A stretch of DNA of 64,000 nucleotides from JBBRYW01 sp038253945 (GTDB taxonomy: Bacteria; Actinomycetota; Thermoleophilia; Gaiellales; Gaiellaceae). The stretch's first letter is position 1; every line of letters starts with the position of its first letter. The stretch covers positions 1-64,000 of the forward strand of contig JBBSGR010000004.1 of NCBI GenBank assembly GCA_038253945.1, written 5' to 3'. This document shows positions 57,039 to 64,000 of this stretch, in pieces. Position numbers and translations under genes: made by a program. Under the pieces are notes generated by a model. That model saw only the letters and a list, made by a program, of their open reading frames with translations, had not been told where the DNA came from and searched no databases.

Positions 57039-58167
57039 TCGCACCGCTTGCGATGTTAAGGAGGATGCCCACCGACGTGAGGGCGACAACGAGATTCGAG
57101 CCGCCGTAGGAGATGAAGGGCAACGGGATTCCCGTGAGCGGCGCGATGCCGAGTACGGTGCCCAGATTGATCGCCGCCTGGGCGCAGACGAGCGTGCCGA
57201 TCCCGGCCGCCAGGCGCTTGCCGAACGGATCGCGGCAGCGGAGCGCGATCGAGAGCGCCGCATATCCGAAAGCGGCATATGCGGTGATCACCGCGGCGAC
57301 CCCGACGAGACCTAGCTCCTCCCCGATGACCGCGAGGATCATGTCCGTGTGGGCCTCCGGCAGGTAGTTCACCTTCTGCACGCCCTGACCCAGGCCGACG
57401 CCGAAGAGGCCGCCGGCGCCGAGGCCGATCATCGCCTGAACCGTCTGGAACCCCGCGCCCTGCGCGTCGGCCCAGGGGTTGAGAAAGCTGAAGACGCGAG
57501 CCCGTCGGTAGGGCTCGATCCAGATCGCAGCCACCCCGAGCGCCGTGACGAGCCCTGCCGCTTTCGCGAGCAGCCCGACGGGTGACCCGGAGACGAGCAG
57601 CATGGCCGCGAGCATCAGCACAATCGAGATCACCGTCCCCAGGTCGGGCTCCGCCACGATCAGGAGGCAAAACGCACCGGCGACGATCCCGAGCGGACGG
57701 ACGAGTTGCTTGAACGTGACCGGCGGGCGTGACCGTGCCAGGTAGGAGGCGGCCCAGACGACCAGCGCGAGCTTCGCGAGCTCCGACGGCTGGAACACTG
57801 CGGGGCCGAGCGAGAGCCAGCGGCGGGCGCCGTTGACCTGGGTGCCGACCGCAAGTACGGCCGCGCACAGCACGAGGCTCGTAACGAGGAGCGCGGGCGC
57901 AAGTCGCCGGAGAGCTCGAAAATCGATGCGCGAGGCGAGGATGAGGCCGACGAGGCCCAGGAAGGCGTAGATCCCCTGCCGCTTCAGGTACGAGCTCGGG
58001 TCGCCATGCCGGATTGCCGCCGGCGCCGAGGTGGCGCTGTAGACCATGACGAGGCCGAAGGCGACGAGCGCGAGCGTGACGAGAATGAGGAGCTGCGCCT
58101 GCAGCTCCGTCTTCGTCTCCTCCCGCGCCTGCCGGCGCTCGAGCTGCACCGGCTGTAGCGCTTTCAC
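56887..58167 (-). CDS. ftsW: FtsW-type peptidoglycan glycosyltransferase (SEDS)
   Basis: 426 residues from GTG 58167 (GTGA overlap with murD). Ten transmembrane helices and SEDS motifs: S-A-T-S-A-P, R-R-W-L-S-L-G-P-A-V-F-Q-P-S-E-L-A-K, A-E-P-D-L-G-T and L-P-F-I-S-Y-G-G-S-N-L. It polymerises lipid II during septation together with FtsI. After N-I-A-S-G-A-S-A-R-R the frame runs on for about 45 Arg/Pro/Gly-rich residues that overlap murG; relatives end near 57040, so the natural stop has probably been lost. Confidence 0.93.
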   Translation of the reverse strand: MKALQPVQLERRQAREETKTELQAQLLILVTLALVAFGLVMVYSATSAPAAIRHGDPSSYLKRQGIYAFLGLVGLILASRIDFRALRRLAPALLVTSLVLCAAVLAVGTQVNGARRWLSLGPAVFQPSELAKLALVVWAASYLARSRPPVTFKQLVRPLGIVAGAFCLLIVAEPDLGTVISIVLMLAAMLLVSGSPVGLLAKAAGLVTALGVAAIWIEPYRRARVFSFLNPWADAQGAGFQTVQAMIGLGAGGLFGVGLGQGVQKVNYLPEAHTDMILAVIGEELGLVGVAAVITAYAAFGYAALSIALRCRDPFGKRLAAGIGTLVCAQAAINLGTVLGIAPLTGIPLPFISYGGSNLVVALTSVGILLNIASGASARRVELPDRGRRDRRPRAAVARGRRSPARAGGTRDVRRVAGTHGGAARP

Positions 58168-59402
58168 GAGCCGAGCTCCCCTACGAGACGGCGGAAGGCG
58201 TCCCCGCGCTCCTCGAAGTCCCGGAACTGGTCGTAGCTCGCGCACGCGGGCGAGAGCAGGACGATGTCGCCGGGCCGCGCCGCGCGGGCCGCCGAACGGA
58301 CAGCCGTGGTCAGGTCTCCGTCGCGCTCGTAGGAAAGCCCGGTCGCATCGAGCGCGGCCGCGATCTCGTCAGCAGTTGCACCGATCAGGTGGAGCGAGCA
58401 GACGTCCGGGCCAAGCGAGCGCGCCAGCGGCTCGAAGCTCTCGCCTTTCGGCGAGCCGCCGAGGATGAGCCGTAGCGGCGAGCCCTCGTACGCCGCGATG
58501 CCGCGGCGGGCCGCAGTCACGTTCGTCGCCTTCGAGTCATTGACGTAGCGGACGCCGCCGATCTCGGCTACCAGCTCGAGCCGGTGCGGCACGCCCGGGA
58601 AGGTGCGGAGCGTCTCCGCAATCGGCGCATCGCTGATGCCCGCGGCCCGCGCCGCCGCGGTCGCCGCAGCCGCGTTCTCGCGGTTGTGCACGCCCGGCAT
58701 CCGCGGCTCGGCCGGCAGTGGATCGTCGCCTGAGAACTCGATCCCCGCCAGGCCCGATCCGCGTGGGACGACGGCCGTGCCAGCCCGCTCGAGGATGCGG
58801 AGCTTCGCGTCGCGGTAGCGCTCGAAGGAGTCGTAACGGTCGAGGTGGTCCGGCTCGACGTTCAGGAGGACGGCGACATCGCAGGCGAGCGTCTGGACGT
58901 CCTCGAGCTGGAAGCTCGAGAGCTCGCAGACAACCCACGCCTGCGCGTCCAGGTCGCCGGCGACCTCGCTCAGCGGCCTGTGCTCGTTGCCCGCCAGCGC
59001 CGCCGTCTGCCCCGCCGCGGCGAAGATCGCGCCGAGCAGCCGTACAGTCGTCGTCTTTCCCTTGGTGCCCGTGATCCCGACGAGACGGTTCCGCGGCCCG
59101 AGCAGGCGGAAGCCGAGCTCGACCTCGCTCCAGACCGGCACGCCGCGTTCGCGGGCAGCCTCGAGCAGCGCCGCCTGACCGGGGACGCCGGGACTCCTCA
59201 CGAGCACGTCAACGTTCTCGAGCAGCGACTCCTCCTCCCTGCCGAGATGCAGTTCGACGCCCCCCTCCGAAAGCCTCCCGACGTCGATCTCGTCGGACCG
59301 GTCGACGCCCACGACCCGAACGCCGCGCCGCGCGAGCGCGAGGGCAGCCGCCTGCCCCGATTGCGCGAGGCCCAGCACGAGCGCCCGGGCCGGAAGGCTC
59401 AC
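58164..59402 (-). CDS. murD: UDP-N-acetylmuramoylalanine--D-glutamate ligase
   Basis: 412 residues from GTG 59402 (GTGA overlap with mraY). P-loop G-T-K-G-K-T-T-T-V-R-L-L, then S-S-F-Q-L-E, N-V-E-P-D-H-L-D-R-Y, H-R-L-E and N-D-S-K-A-T-N. It adds D-Glu to UDP-MurNAc-L-Ala. The much longer open frame upstream is the mraY region read out of phase. Confidence 0.95.
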   Translation of the reverse strand: MSLPARALVLGLAQSGQAAALALARRGVRVVGVDRSDEIDVGRLSEGGVELHLGREEESLLENVDVLVRSPGVPGQAALLEAARERGVPVWSEVELGFRLLGPRNRLVGITGTKGKTTTVRLLGAIFAAAGQTAALAGNEHRPLSEVAGDLDAQAWVVCELSSFQLEDVQTLACDVAVLLNVEPDHLDRYDSFERYRDAKLRILERAGTAVVPRGSGLAGIEFSGDDPLPAEPRMPGVHNRENAAAATAAARAAGISDAPIAETLRTFPGVPHRLELVAEIGGVRYVNDSKATNVTAARRGIAAYEGSPLRLILGGSPKGESFEPLARSLGPDVCSLHLIGATADEIAAALDATGLSYERDGDLTTAVRSAARAARPGDIVLLSPACASYDQFRDFEERGDAFRRLVGELGS

Positions 59403-60424
59403 CGGCCCGCGAGGTCGGGCCGGAACTGGAAGAAGTAGCGGTAGTAGATCGCGAACGCGGCCGCGCCGAGAATCGCGCCCATGATCCAGAAGCGGACCAT
59501 GATCTTGGTGTCCGACCACGCTTTCATCTCGAAGTGGTGGTGAATCGGCGCCATCAGGAAGATGCGCCGTCCCCAGTACTTGAAGCTGAAGACCTGCAGC
59601 ATCACCGAGAGGGCCTCGATCACGAAGATCCCGCCGACGAGGAGCAGCAGCAGCTCGCCGTTCGTGACGACCGCGAACGCCGCCAGCGCGCCGCCGATCG
59701 CCATCGAGCCCGTGTCGCCCATGAAGACCTCGGCGGGGAAGGCGTTGTACCAGAGGAAGCCGATCGTGCCCCCGATCAGCGCGGCGCCGAGAATCGCCGC
59801 GTCGAGCGCCGAGAGGTCGGGGCCACCCCGCTGGGACGAGCGGATGAAGGTGAAAACGTCGATCGCGGTGAAGGTGATCAGGGCGATCATCCCGGTTCCC
59901 GCGGCGAGCCCGTCGATCCCGTCCGTCAGGTTCACCCCGTTCGCGGCGCCCGCGATGATGAGGAAGACGAGCACGAACCAGAACCACGAGAGGTCCGGAC
60001 GCCAGTCGAGCCCGGGGATATAGACGGACGTCGCGTAGTCGTCGTGGCGCAGGAGCAGGCCGGCGCCGAGCGCGATGCCGGCGAGCAACAGGAGCTTCCA
60101 GCGCCCTGAGAGACCGAGCGATCGGCGGTGTCGCAGCTTGATGAAGTCGTCGATGAAGCCGACGCCCGCGCACCCGATCGTGACGAGGAAGACCGTGAGT
60201 GCGTCCTTCGTGTAGCGGCTGAGCGCGAGGAACGCGACCGACATCGCGAGCACGATCAGGAGGCCGCCCATCGTCGGCGTGCCCTGCTTGATCATGTGCC
60301 CCTCGGGCAACTCCGCCCGAATCTGCTGGCCGAACTCGTTCCGGCGCAGGAAGGCGATGAACTTCGGCCCGGCGATGATCGAGATCAGCATCGCGATCAG
60401 CCCCGCCGTCAGCACGCGGGCCAC
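59399..60424 (-). CDS. mraY: Phospho-N-acetylmuramoyl-pentapeptide-transferase
   Basis: 341 residues from GTG 60424, overlapping the murF TAG by one base. Ten transmembrane helices. Aspartate-rich and Mg2+/substrate motifs: D-D-F-I-K-L-R-H-R-R-S-L-G-L, N-G-V-N-L-T-D-G-I-D-G-L-A and H-H-H-F-E-M-K-A-W. It makes lipid I from UDP-MurNAc-pentapeptide and undecaprenyl phosphate. Confidence 0.96.
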   Translation of the reverse strand: MARVLTAGLIAMLISIIAGPKFIAFLRRNEFGQQIRAELPEGHMIKQGTPTMGGLLIVLAMSVAFLALSRYTKDALTVFLVTIGCAGVGFIDDFIKLRHRRSLGLSGRWKLLLLAGIALGAGLLLRHDDYATSVYIPGLDWRPDLSWFWFVLVFLIIAGAANGVNLTDGIDGLAAGTGMIALITFTAIDVFTFIRSSQRGGPDLSALDAAILGAALIGGTIGFLWYNAFPAEVFMGDTGSMAIGGALAAFAVVTNGELLLLLVGGIFVIEALSVMLQVFSFKYWGRRIFLMAPIHHHFEMKAWSDTKIMVRFWIMGAILGAAAFAIYYRYFFQFRPDLAGR

Positions 60425-61737
60425 TATGCTCTGACCGCCGTCAGCGCGTCTGCGACTGCTTCGAGGCCGATCATGCGCGAGCCCTTGACGAGCACGCAGT
60501 CGCCCGGCTCGAACTGCGCCCGGGCGGCGGTGATCGCATCCCTGCTACCCGGCACCCACTCAGTGTGCGGGATCTCACCTCCGCTGCCGAGGTACGAGCG
60601 CGCGGGCACGCCGCCGACGGCAATCAGGACAGAGACACCGAGCTCCGCGGCGAGCTTGCCGATCTCGAGGTGATACTCGCGCGCGCCGGGGCCGAGCTCC
60701 GCCATCTCGCCGAGTACGGCGACGCGCCGGCGGGCTCCCGCCCGCTCAGCCTGGTGCTCGAGGGCCGCTTTCATCGAGATCGGGTTCGCGTTGTACGCGT
60801 CGTTGATCAGGAGTCCTCCCCCTGGCAGCGGCATCTCCTCTCCGCGCCAGCGGTTGAACTCGATCTCGGCCGCGCCCTCGGCCGCCCGCCCGAGCGGCAG
60901 GTCGAGTGCGCAGTAGGCGCCCAGAGCCGCGAGCACGTTCAAGGCCTGGTAGGAGGCCAAGAAGTTGACCTCGAGCTTCAGCTGCTCGGAGAAGGCGCGC
61001 ACGACGAGCTCGGACGAGTCCTCGCCCGCGGTAAAGCGCTCCAGCTCCAGGTCGCCGCCCGGCCCGAAGCGGATAACGGTCAGGCCGTCGCGCTCGAGGT
61101 AGGGCTCGAGCGTCGGAGCGTCCGACGGCGCGACGATCGTTCCGCCGCGCGGCAGAGCCTGGATCAGCTCCGCCTTCGCGCGAGCGACACCCTCGAGCGA
61201 GCCAACGAGCTCGAGGTGCACCGGTGCGACGTTCGTGACCACGCCGGTCTCGGGGCGCGCGATCTCGCAGAGATACGCGATCTGACCGAAGCCGCGCATC
61301 GCGAGCTCGAGCACGATGAGCTCCGTGTCCTGCTCCAATCGGCAGAGTGTGAGCGGCACGCCGAGCTCCGCGTTGTAGCTGGCCTCCGCCGCGACCACAC
61401 GCGCGTGCGGCCGGAGCAGCGCCGCCAGGATGTCCTTGGTCGACGTCTTGCCAGTCGAGCCCGTGATCCCGACCACCCGCGCGAAGCTGCGCTCGCGAAC
61501 GGCGCTGCCGAGAGCACCGAGCGCGGCGAGCGCGTCGTCGGGTATGAGCGTCGCGGCAGCGCCGCGGGCGAAGGCGTGCTTTGTGAAGTCGGCGCCGGGC
61601 CCGACGGCCACGAAGAGGTCGCCCTCGTCGATCCTGCGAGAGTCGATCTGAACGCCGGTTATCTCGCCAGCCCACGCCGCCGCCTGCAGCCGCCCGGCGC
61701 AGAGGCGGGCGACCTCCTCGAGCGTGAGCGCGATCAC
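60424..61737 (-). CDS. murF: UDP-MurNAc-tripeptide--D-Ala-D-Ala ligase
   Basis: 437 residues from GTG 61737 (GTGA overlap with murE). P-loop G-S-T-G-K-T-S-T-K-D-I-L, then E-L-A-M-R-G-F-G-Q-I, N-D-A-Y-N-A-N-P and L-G-E-M-A-E-L-G. It adds the D-Ala-D-Ala dipeptide to complete the stem peptide. Confidence 0.95.
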   Translation of the reverse strand: MIALTLEEVARLCAGRLQAAAWAGEITGVQIDSRRIDEGDLFVAVGPGADFTKHAFARGAAATLIPDDALAALGALGSAVRERSFARVVGITGSTGKTSTKDILAALLRPHARVVAAEASYNAELGVPLTLCRLEQDTELIVLELAMRGFGQIAYLCEIARPETGVVTNVAPVHLELVGSLEGVARAKAELIQALPRGGTIVAPSDAPTLEPYLERDGLTVIRFGPGGDLELERFTAGEDSSELVVRAFSEQLKLEVNFLASYQALNVLAALGAYCALDLPLGRAAEGAAEIEFNRWRGEEMPLPGGGLLINDAYNANPISMKAALEHQAERAGARRRVAVLGEMAELGPGAREYHLEIGKLAAELGVSVLIAVGGVPARSYLGSGGEIPHTEWVPGSRDAITAARAQFEPGDCVLVKGSRMIGLEAVADALTAVRA

Positions 61738-63188
61738 GCCTTCGCACCCAGCCGCCGCAGCGCGTCGCGGGCGGCCTCGCGGTCGTCGAAGGGCAGCGTG
61801 AAGTCGCGGAACTGCTGCCCCGGCTCGTGTCCTTTGCCGGCGATCACAACGACGTCGCCGTCACGCGCCAGCCCGATCGCGCGGGCGATCGCCTCCCCGC
61901 GGTCGGGCTCGACCTCGAGTCCCTCGTGCGCGCCGGACAGCACCTCCTCGATAATCGCGAGCGGATCCTCGCTGCGCGGGTTGTCCGACGTGACGATCGC
62001 CGCGTCCGCCTGCGTCGAGGCGATCCTGCCCATCAGCGGGCGCTTGCCGTGGTCACGGTCGCCCCCGCAGCCGAAGACGCAGATGACCCGTCCCTCGCAG
62101 AGCTCGCGCGCCTCTCGCAGGGCGTTCTCGAGCGAGTCGGGCGTGTGCGAGTAGTCGACGACGACGGCGAACGGCTGTCCCTCCTCCACGAGCTCGAAGC
62201 GTCCCGGGACGGCGCGCACGGCCGCGATGCCCTGCTCGATCGCGGCGTCCGCGAGGCCCAGCAGCCGTCCCGTCGCGACCGCAGCGAGTACGTTCTCGAC
62301 GTTGAAGCGGCCGCGGAGCCCGGTTCGGATCTCGAGCCCGGCGGCGCGGAAGCGGGCGCCTCTCGCACTCAGCTCGAGCCCGCCCGGACGCACCTGGGCG
62401 TCGCCCGAGAGAGCGAAGGTGACGACCTCCTGGCGCCCGCGCGCGAGAAGCTCGTCGGCAAGCTGCCGCCCGTACGGATCGCCCACGTTGACCGCTGCCG
62501 GCGGCGGATCGTCTCCCGTGAACAGGCGGCGCTTTGCCTCGAAGTAGCTCTCCATCGTGCCGTGGAAGTCGAGGTGGTCCTGTGTCAGGTTGGTGAAGGC
62601 AAGCGCCGCGAAGCGCGTGCCGTCGAGCCGTCCCTGGGCTGATGCCCCGGACGTCGCCTCCATCGCGCAGCTCCGGTTGCCGGCGACGAGCATCTCCCGA
62701 AAGAGACGCTGCAGGTCGATTGCCTCCGGCGTGTTGAGAGCCGCGGGCCGAACGTCGGCGCCGACGCGGCGCTCGATCGTTCCCAGCAGACCGGGCCGGC
62801 GGCCGGCCGCCTCGAGCATCGCGTGCAGCAGGTAAGCGGTCGTCGTCTTGCCGTTCGTCCCGGTGACGCCGGCAACGCAAAGCTCGCGGGTAGGTCGCTC
62901 GAAGAACACGTCGGCGGCAGGCGCCATCGCAGCGCGGCTGCTCGGGACTACCAGCTGCGGCACTTGCTCTCCGAGCGGCCGCTCGACGACGAGTGCGACG
63001 GCGCCTCGACCCACCGCCTCTGCTGCGAGCTCGTGCCCGTCGACGCGCTCACCCCGGACGCAGAAGAAGAGCGCGCCCGGCGATACCGCCCGCGTGTCGT
63101 ACGCGAGGTCGTCGATCGACGGGAGGGGGCCTGCGACCACTTCCACCGGGCTCAGCGCAGCGAGGAGAGTGTGCCACCTGGAACTCAT
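61734..63188 (-). CDS. murE: UDP-MurNAc-L-Ala-D-Glu--meso-diaminopimelate ligase
   Basis: 484 residues from ATG. P-loop G-T-N-G-K-T-T-T-A-Y-L-L, the carbamylated-lysine site Y-F-E-A-K-R-R-L-F, H-T-P-D-S-L-E-N-A and the D-N-P-R motif typical of meso-diaminopimelate-adding enzymes. This supports mDAP-type peptidoglycan. The ATG directly abuts the first copy of an 87-bp repeat; the last bases of that repeat (GAGGCTGG) are the only candidate ribosome binding site. Confidence 0.96.
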   Translation of the reverse strand: MSSRWHTLLAALSPVEVVAGPLPSIDDLAYDTRAVSPGALFFCVRGERVDGHELAAEAVGRGAVALVVERPLGEQVPQLVVPSSRAAMAPAADVFFERPTRELCVAGVTGTNGKTTTAYLLHAMLEAAGRRPGLLGTIERRVGADVRPAALNTPEAIDLQRLFREMLVAGNRSCAMEATSGASAQGRLDGTRFAALAFTNLTQDHLDFHGTMESYFEAKRRLFTGDDPPPAAVNVGDPYGRQLADELLARGRQEVVTFALSGDAQVRPGGLELSARGARFRAAGLEIRTGLRGRFNVENVLAAVATGRLLGLADAAIEQGIAAVRAVPGRFELVEEGQPFAVVVDYSHTPDSLENALREARELCEGRVICVFGCGGDRDHGKRPLMGRIASTQADAAIVTSDNPRSEDPLAIIEEVLSGAHEGLEVEPDRGEAIARAIGLARDGDVVVIAGKGHEPGQQFRDFTLPFDDREAARDALRRLGAKA

Positions 63189-63189
63189 A

Positions 63190-63276
63190 GGCCAGCCTCA
63201 TGCGGCTCATGCGGGGCAGGCGACGGGACTTCGCCGGGGTCAGTCCGGCGATCCCAGACCCGTAGGGTGGTGATAG
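63190..63276 (-). repeat. 87-bp tandem repeat, copy 1 (next to murE)
   Basis: Identical over all 87 positions to copy 2. It contains CGCCGG-ggtcagt-CCGGCG, a 6-bp stem. On the minus strand it ends one base before the murE ATG. Confidence 0.9.
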
Positions 63277-63363
63277 GGCCAGCCTCATGCGGCTCATGCG
63301 GGGCAGGCGACGGGACTTCGCCGGGGTCAGTCCGGCGATCCCAGACCCGTAGGGTGGTGATAG
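63277..63363 (-). repeat. 87-bp tandem repeat, copy 2
   Basis: A perfect duplicate of copy 1, implying recent unequal exchange or slippage. Confidence 0.9.
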
Positions 63364-63450
63364 GGCCAACCTCTCGAGGCTCATGCGGAGCGAGCGCCCG
63401 ACGGCCGTAGGCGTCACTCCGACGATCCCAGACCCGTAGGGTGCGGGTGC
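63364..63450 (-). repeat. 87-bp tandem repeat, copy 3 (diverged)
   Basis: Shares the GCTCATGCGG core and the CGATCCCAGACCCGTAGGGTG end with copies 1-2 but differs in the middle, where it is closer to the single copy at 40196-40268. Confidence 0.85.
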
Positions 63451-63483
63451 GGACAGCTGCATCCATCTACGAGAGGTTAGACC

Positions 63484-63537
63484 GAGGCCCGGTCAAAATC
63501 CCCGGCTAGGTGGTGCCGGGCTACGTCCCGGGGCCTC
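63484..63537 (-). terminator. Large two-part hairpin between ftsI and murE
   Basis: Outer arms GAGGCCC (63484-63490) and GGGCCTC (63531-63537) enclose an inner hairpin CCCGGC-taggtggt-GCCGGG (63501-63520), starting 10 bp after the ftsI stop. It may reduce readthrough into murE. Confidence 0.5.
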
Positions 63538-63546
63538 TTCGCGGCA

Positions 63547-64000
63547 TCAGCGCTGCGGCGCATCTGGGGGATAGCCGAAGTACTGCAGACCGAAGCGGGC
63601 GATCCGCTGGAAAGCCGGGGCGGCGACGACGCCTCCGAAGATGTTGCCGTGGGGCTCGTCGACCATGACGAGGATCACGAGCCGCGGCGCGCTCGCCGGC
63701 ACGAAGCCGACGAACGAGGCCACGAACTTGTCGCTCGAGTAGCCTCCTCTCGAGTCGGGCTTCTGCGCCGTCCCGGTCTTGCCGGCGACCCGGTAGCCGG
63801 GCACCTGAGCAAGCACGCCCGTTCCCTCCGCGACGACGTCCTGCATCAGCGTCCGCAGCTGGTTGGCCACGAGCCGCGAGACGATGCGGCGCCGAGCCGG
63901 CCGCGGCCGCGGCCGCAGGCCCACGTGGTCGACGAGATGCGGACGGACGAACACCCCCCCGTTCGCGAGCGCCGCGTAGGCCGAGGCCATCTGGATCGGC
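63547..64000 (-). CDS. ftsI: Peptidoglycan transpeptidase FtsI (PBP), C-terminal part
   Basis: Partial: the gene enters from the right edge. Seen are Q-M-A-S-A-Y-A-A-L-A-N-G-G, the third penicillin-binding motif K-T-G-T-A-Q in V-A-G-K-T-G-T-A-Q-K-P-D, F-V-A-S-F-V-G-F-V-P and V-M-V-D-E-P. This is the end of the transpeptidase domain of class B PBPs. The position at the head of murE-murF-mraY identifies it as the division-specific FtsI/PBP3. Confidence 0.92.
   Translation of the reverse strand, partial: PIQMASAYAALANGGVFVRPHLVDHVGLRPRPRPARRRIVSRLVANQLRTLMQDVVAEGTGVLAQVPGYRVAGKTGTAQKPDSRGGYSSDKFVASFVGFVPASAPRLVILVMVDEPHGNIFGGVVAAPAFQRIARFGLQYFGYPPDAPQR

Noticed and set aside
59403..60173. N-terminal extension of murD to 669 residues
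   Set aside because: The extra ~250 residues are the mraY coding region read in another phase; GTG 59402 with the GTGA overlap is the natural start.
63190..63450. CRISPR array
   Set aside because: The repeats are tandem without spacers, and no cas genes are present. No CRISPR was seen anywhere in the window.
63049..63462. Protein of tandem repeats on the minus strand (137 residues)
   Set aside because: It is simply a translation of the 87-bp DNA repeat, whose length is a multiple of three, and it overlaps the murE start region.

Overview
The window is high-GC bacterial DNA whose gene content points to Actinomycetota. Thermoleophilia (Gaiellales/Solirubrobacterales-like) is the most likely class. 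The signs are a division and cell-wall cluster without ftsA, a meso-diaminopimelate-type MurE, a two-subunit glycine decarboxylase (gcvPA/gcvPB), a DUF4032 protein, AfsR/SARP-type and LuxR-type regulators, frequent GTG starts, and many promoters of the form TANNNT, 5-8 nt, GTG that imply leaderless mRNAs. The phylum is well supported. The class is inference.

Layout. 0-6.3 kb: end of an IS1182-like element, a TPR fragment, a 1005-residue membrane-spanning SARP regulator carrying a beta-propeller and a periplasmic-binding domain, two exported proteins, and a glutamic-peptidase (G1) remnant. 6.4-10.3 kb: mobile debris, with a frameshifted tyrosine-recombinase C-terminus, the 3' half of a tRNA-Gln, an IS701-family element with a frameshifted transposase inserted at the end of an older IS remnant, and the 3' half of a tRNA-Arg. 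10.4-14.8 kb: a vanadium-haloperoxidase/PAP2-like protein, a small coupled protein and a LuxR/AAA regulator split by an in-frame stop. 14.9-17.8 kb: IS21 remnant, two coupled secreted Cys/His-repeat proteins, an ECF sigma factor with a small partner, and a cyclodeaminase-family protein. 17.9-22.1 kb: accessory region with a deleted TacAT-like module bounded by an 18-bp direct repeat, an RHH/MazF toxin-antitoxin pair, an integrase scrap, a glycosyltransferase lacking a normal start, a cupin and an EVE protein, ending at tRNA-Glu(CUC).

22.2-35.6 kb is mostly housekeeping: gltX close to tRNA-Glu, nfo, a cation/proton exchanger, an ABC/FtsX exporter, a broken GH84-like gene, a beta-lactamase-fold hydrolase, threonine aldolase, an ArsR/AHSA1 pair, rlmN and a VapBC-like module. 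35.7-43.2 kb is a sugar-use locus (GH13 glycosidase, DUF4032, MalK/MalG/MalF-type importer, binding protein). It looks decayed: malF is frameshifted and the binding protein has lost its exported N-terminus where it meets the LON-domain gene. 43.2-48.2 kb is a gcvT-gcvH-gcvPA-gcvPB-LON operon.

48.2-51.8 kb is a lower-GC accessory island. It holds two divergent paralogous beta-propeller genes, a TolB-like protein coupled to one of them, a broken N6-adenine methyltransferase and an ISL3-type transposase remnant. 51.8-64 kb is the division/cell-wall cluster on the minus strand, in transcription order ftsI-murE-murF-mraY-murD-ftsW-murG-murC-murB-ftsQ-ftsZ. Most junctions overlap by 1-4 nt, including TTGA (murG/murC) and an apparent CTGA (murC/murB). 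An 87-bp repeat sits in three tandem copies directly before the murE start codon, and a related copy sits directly before an unrelated gene at 40.2 kb.
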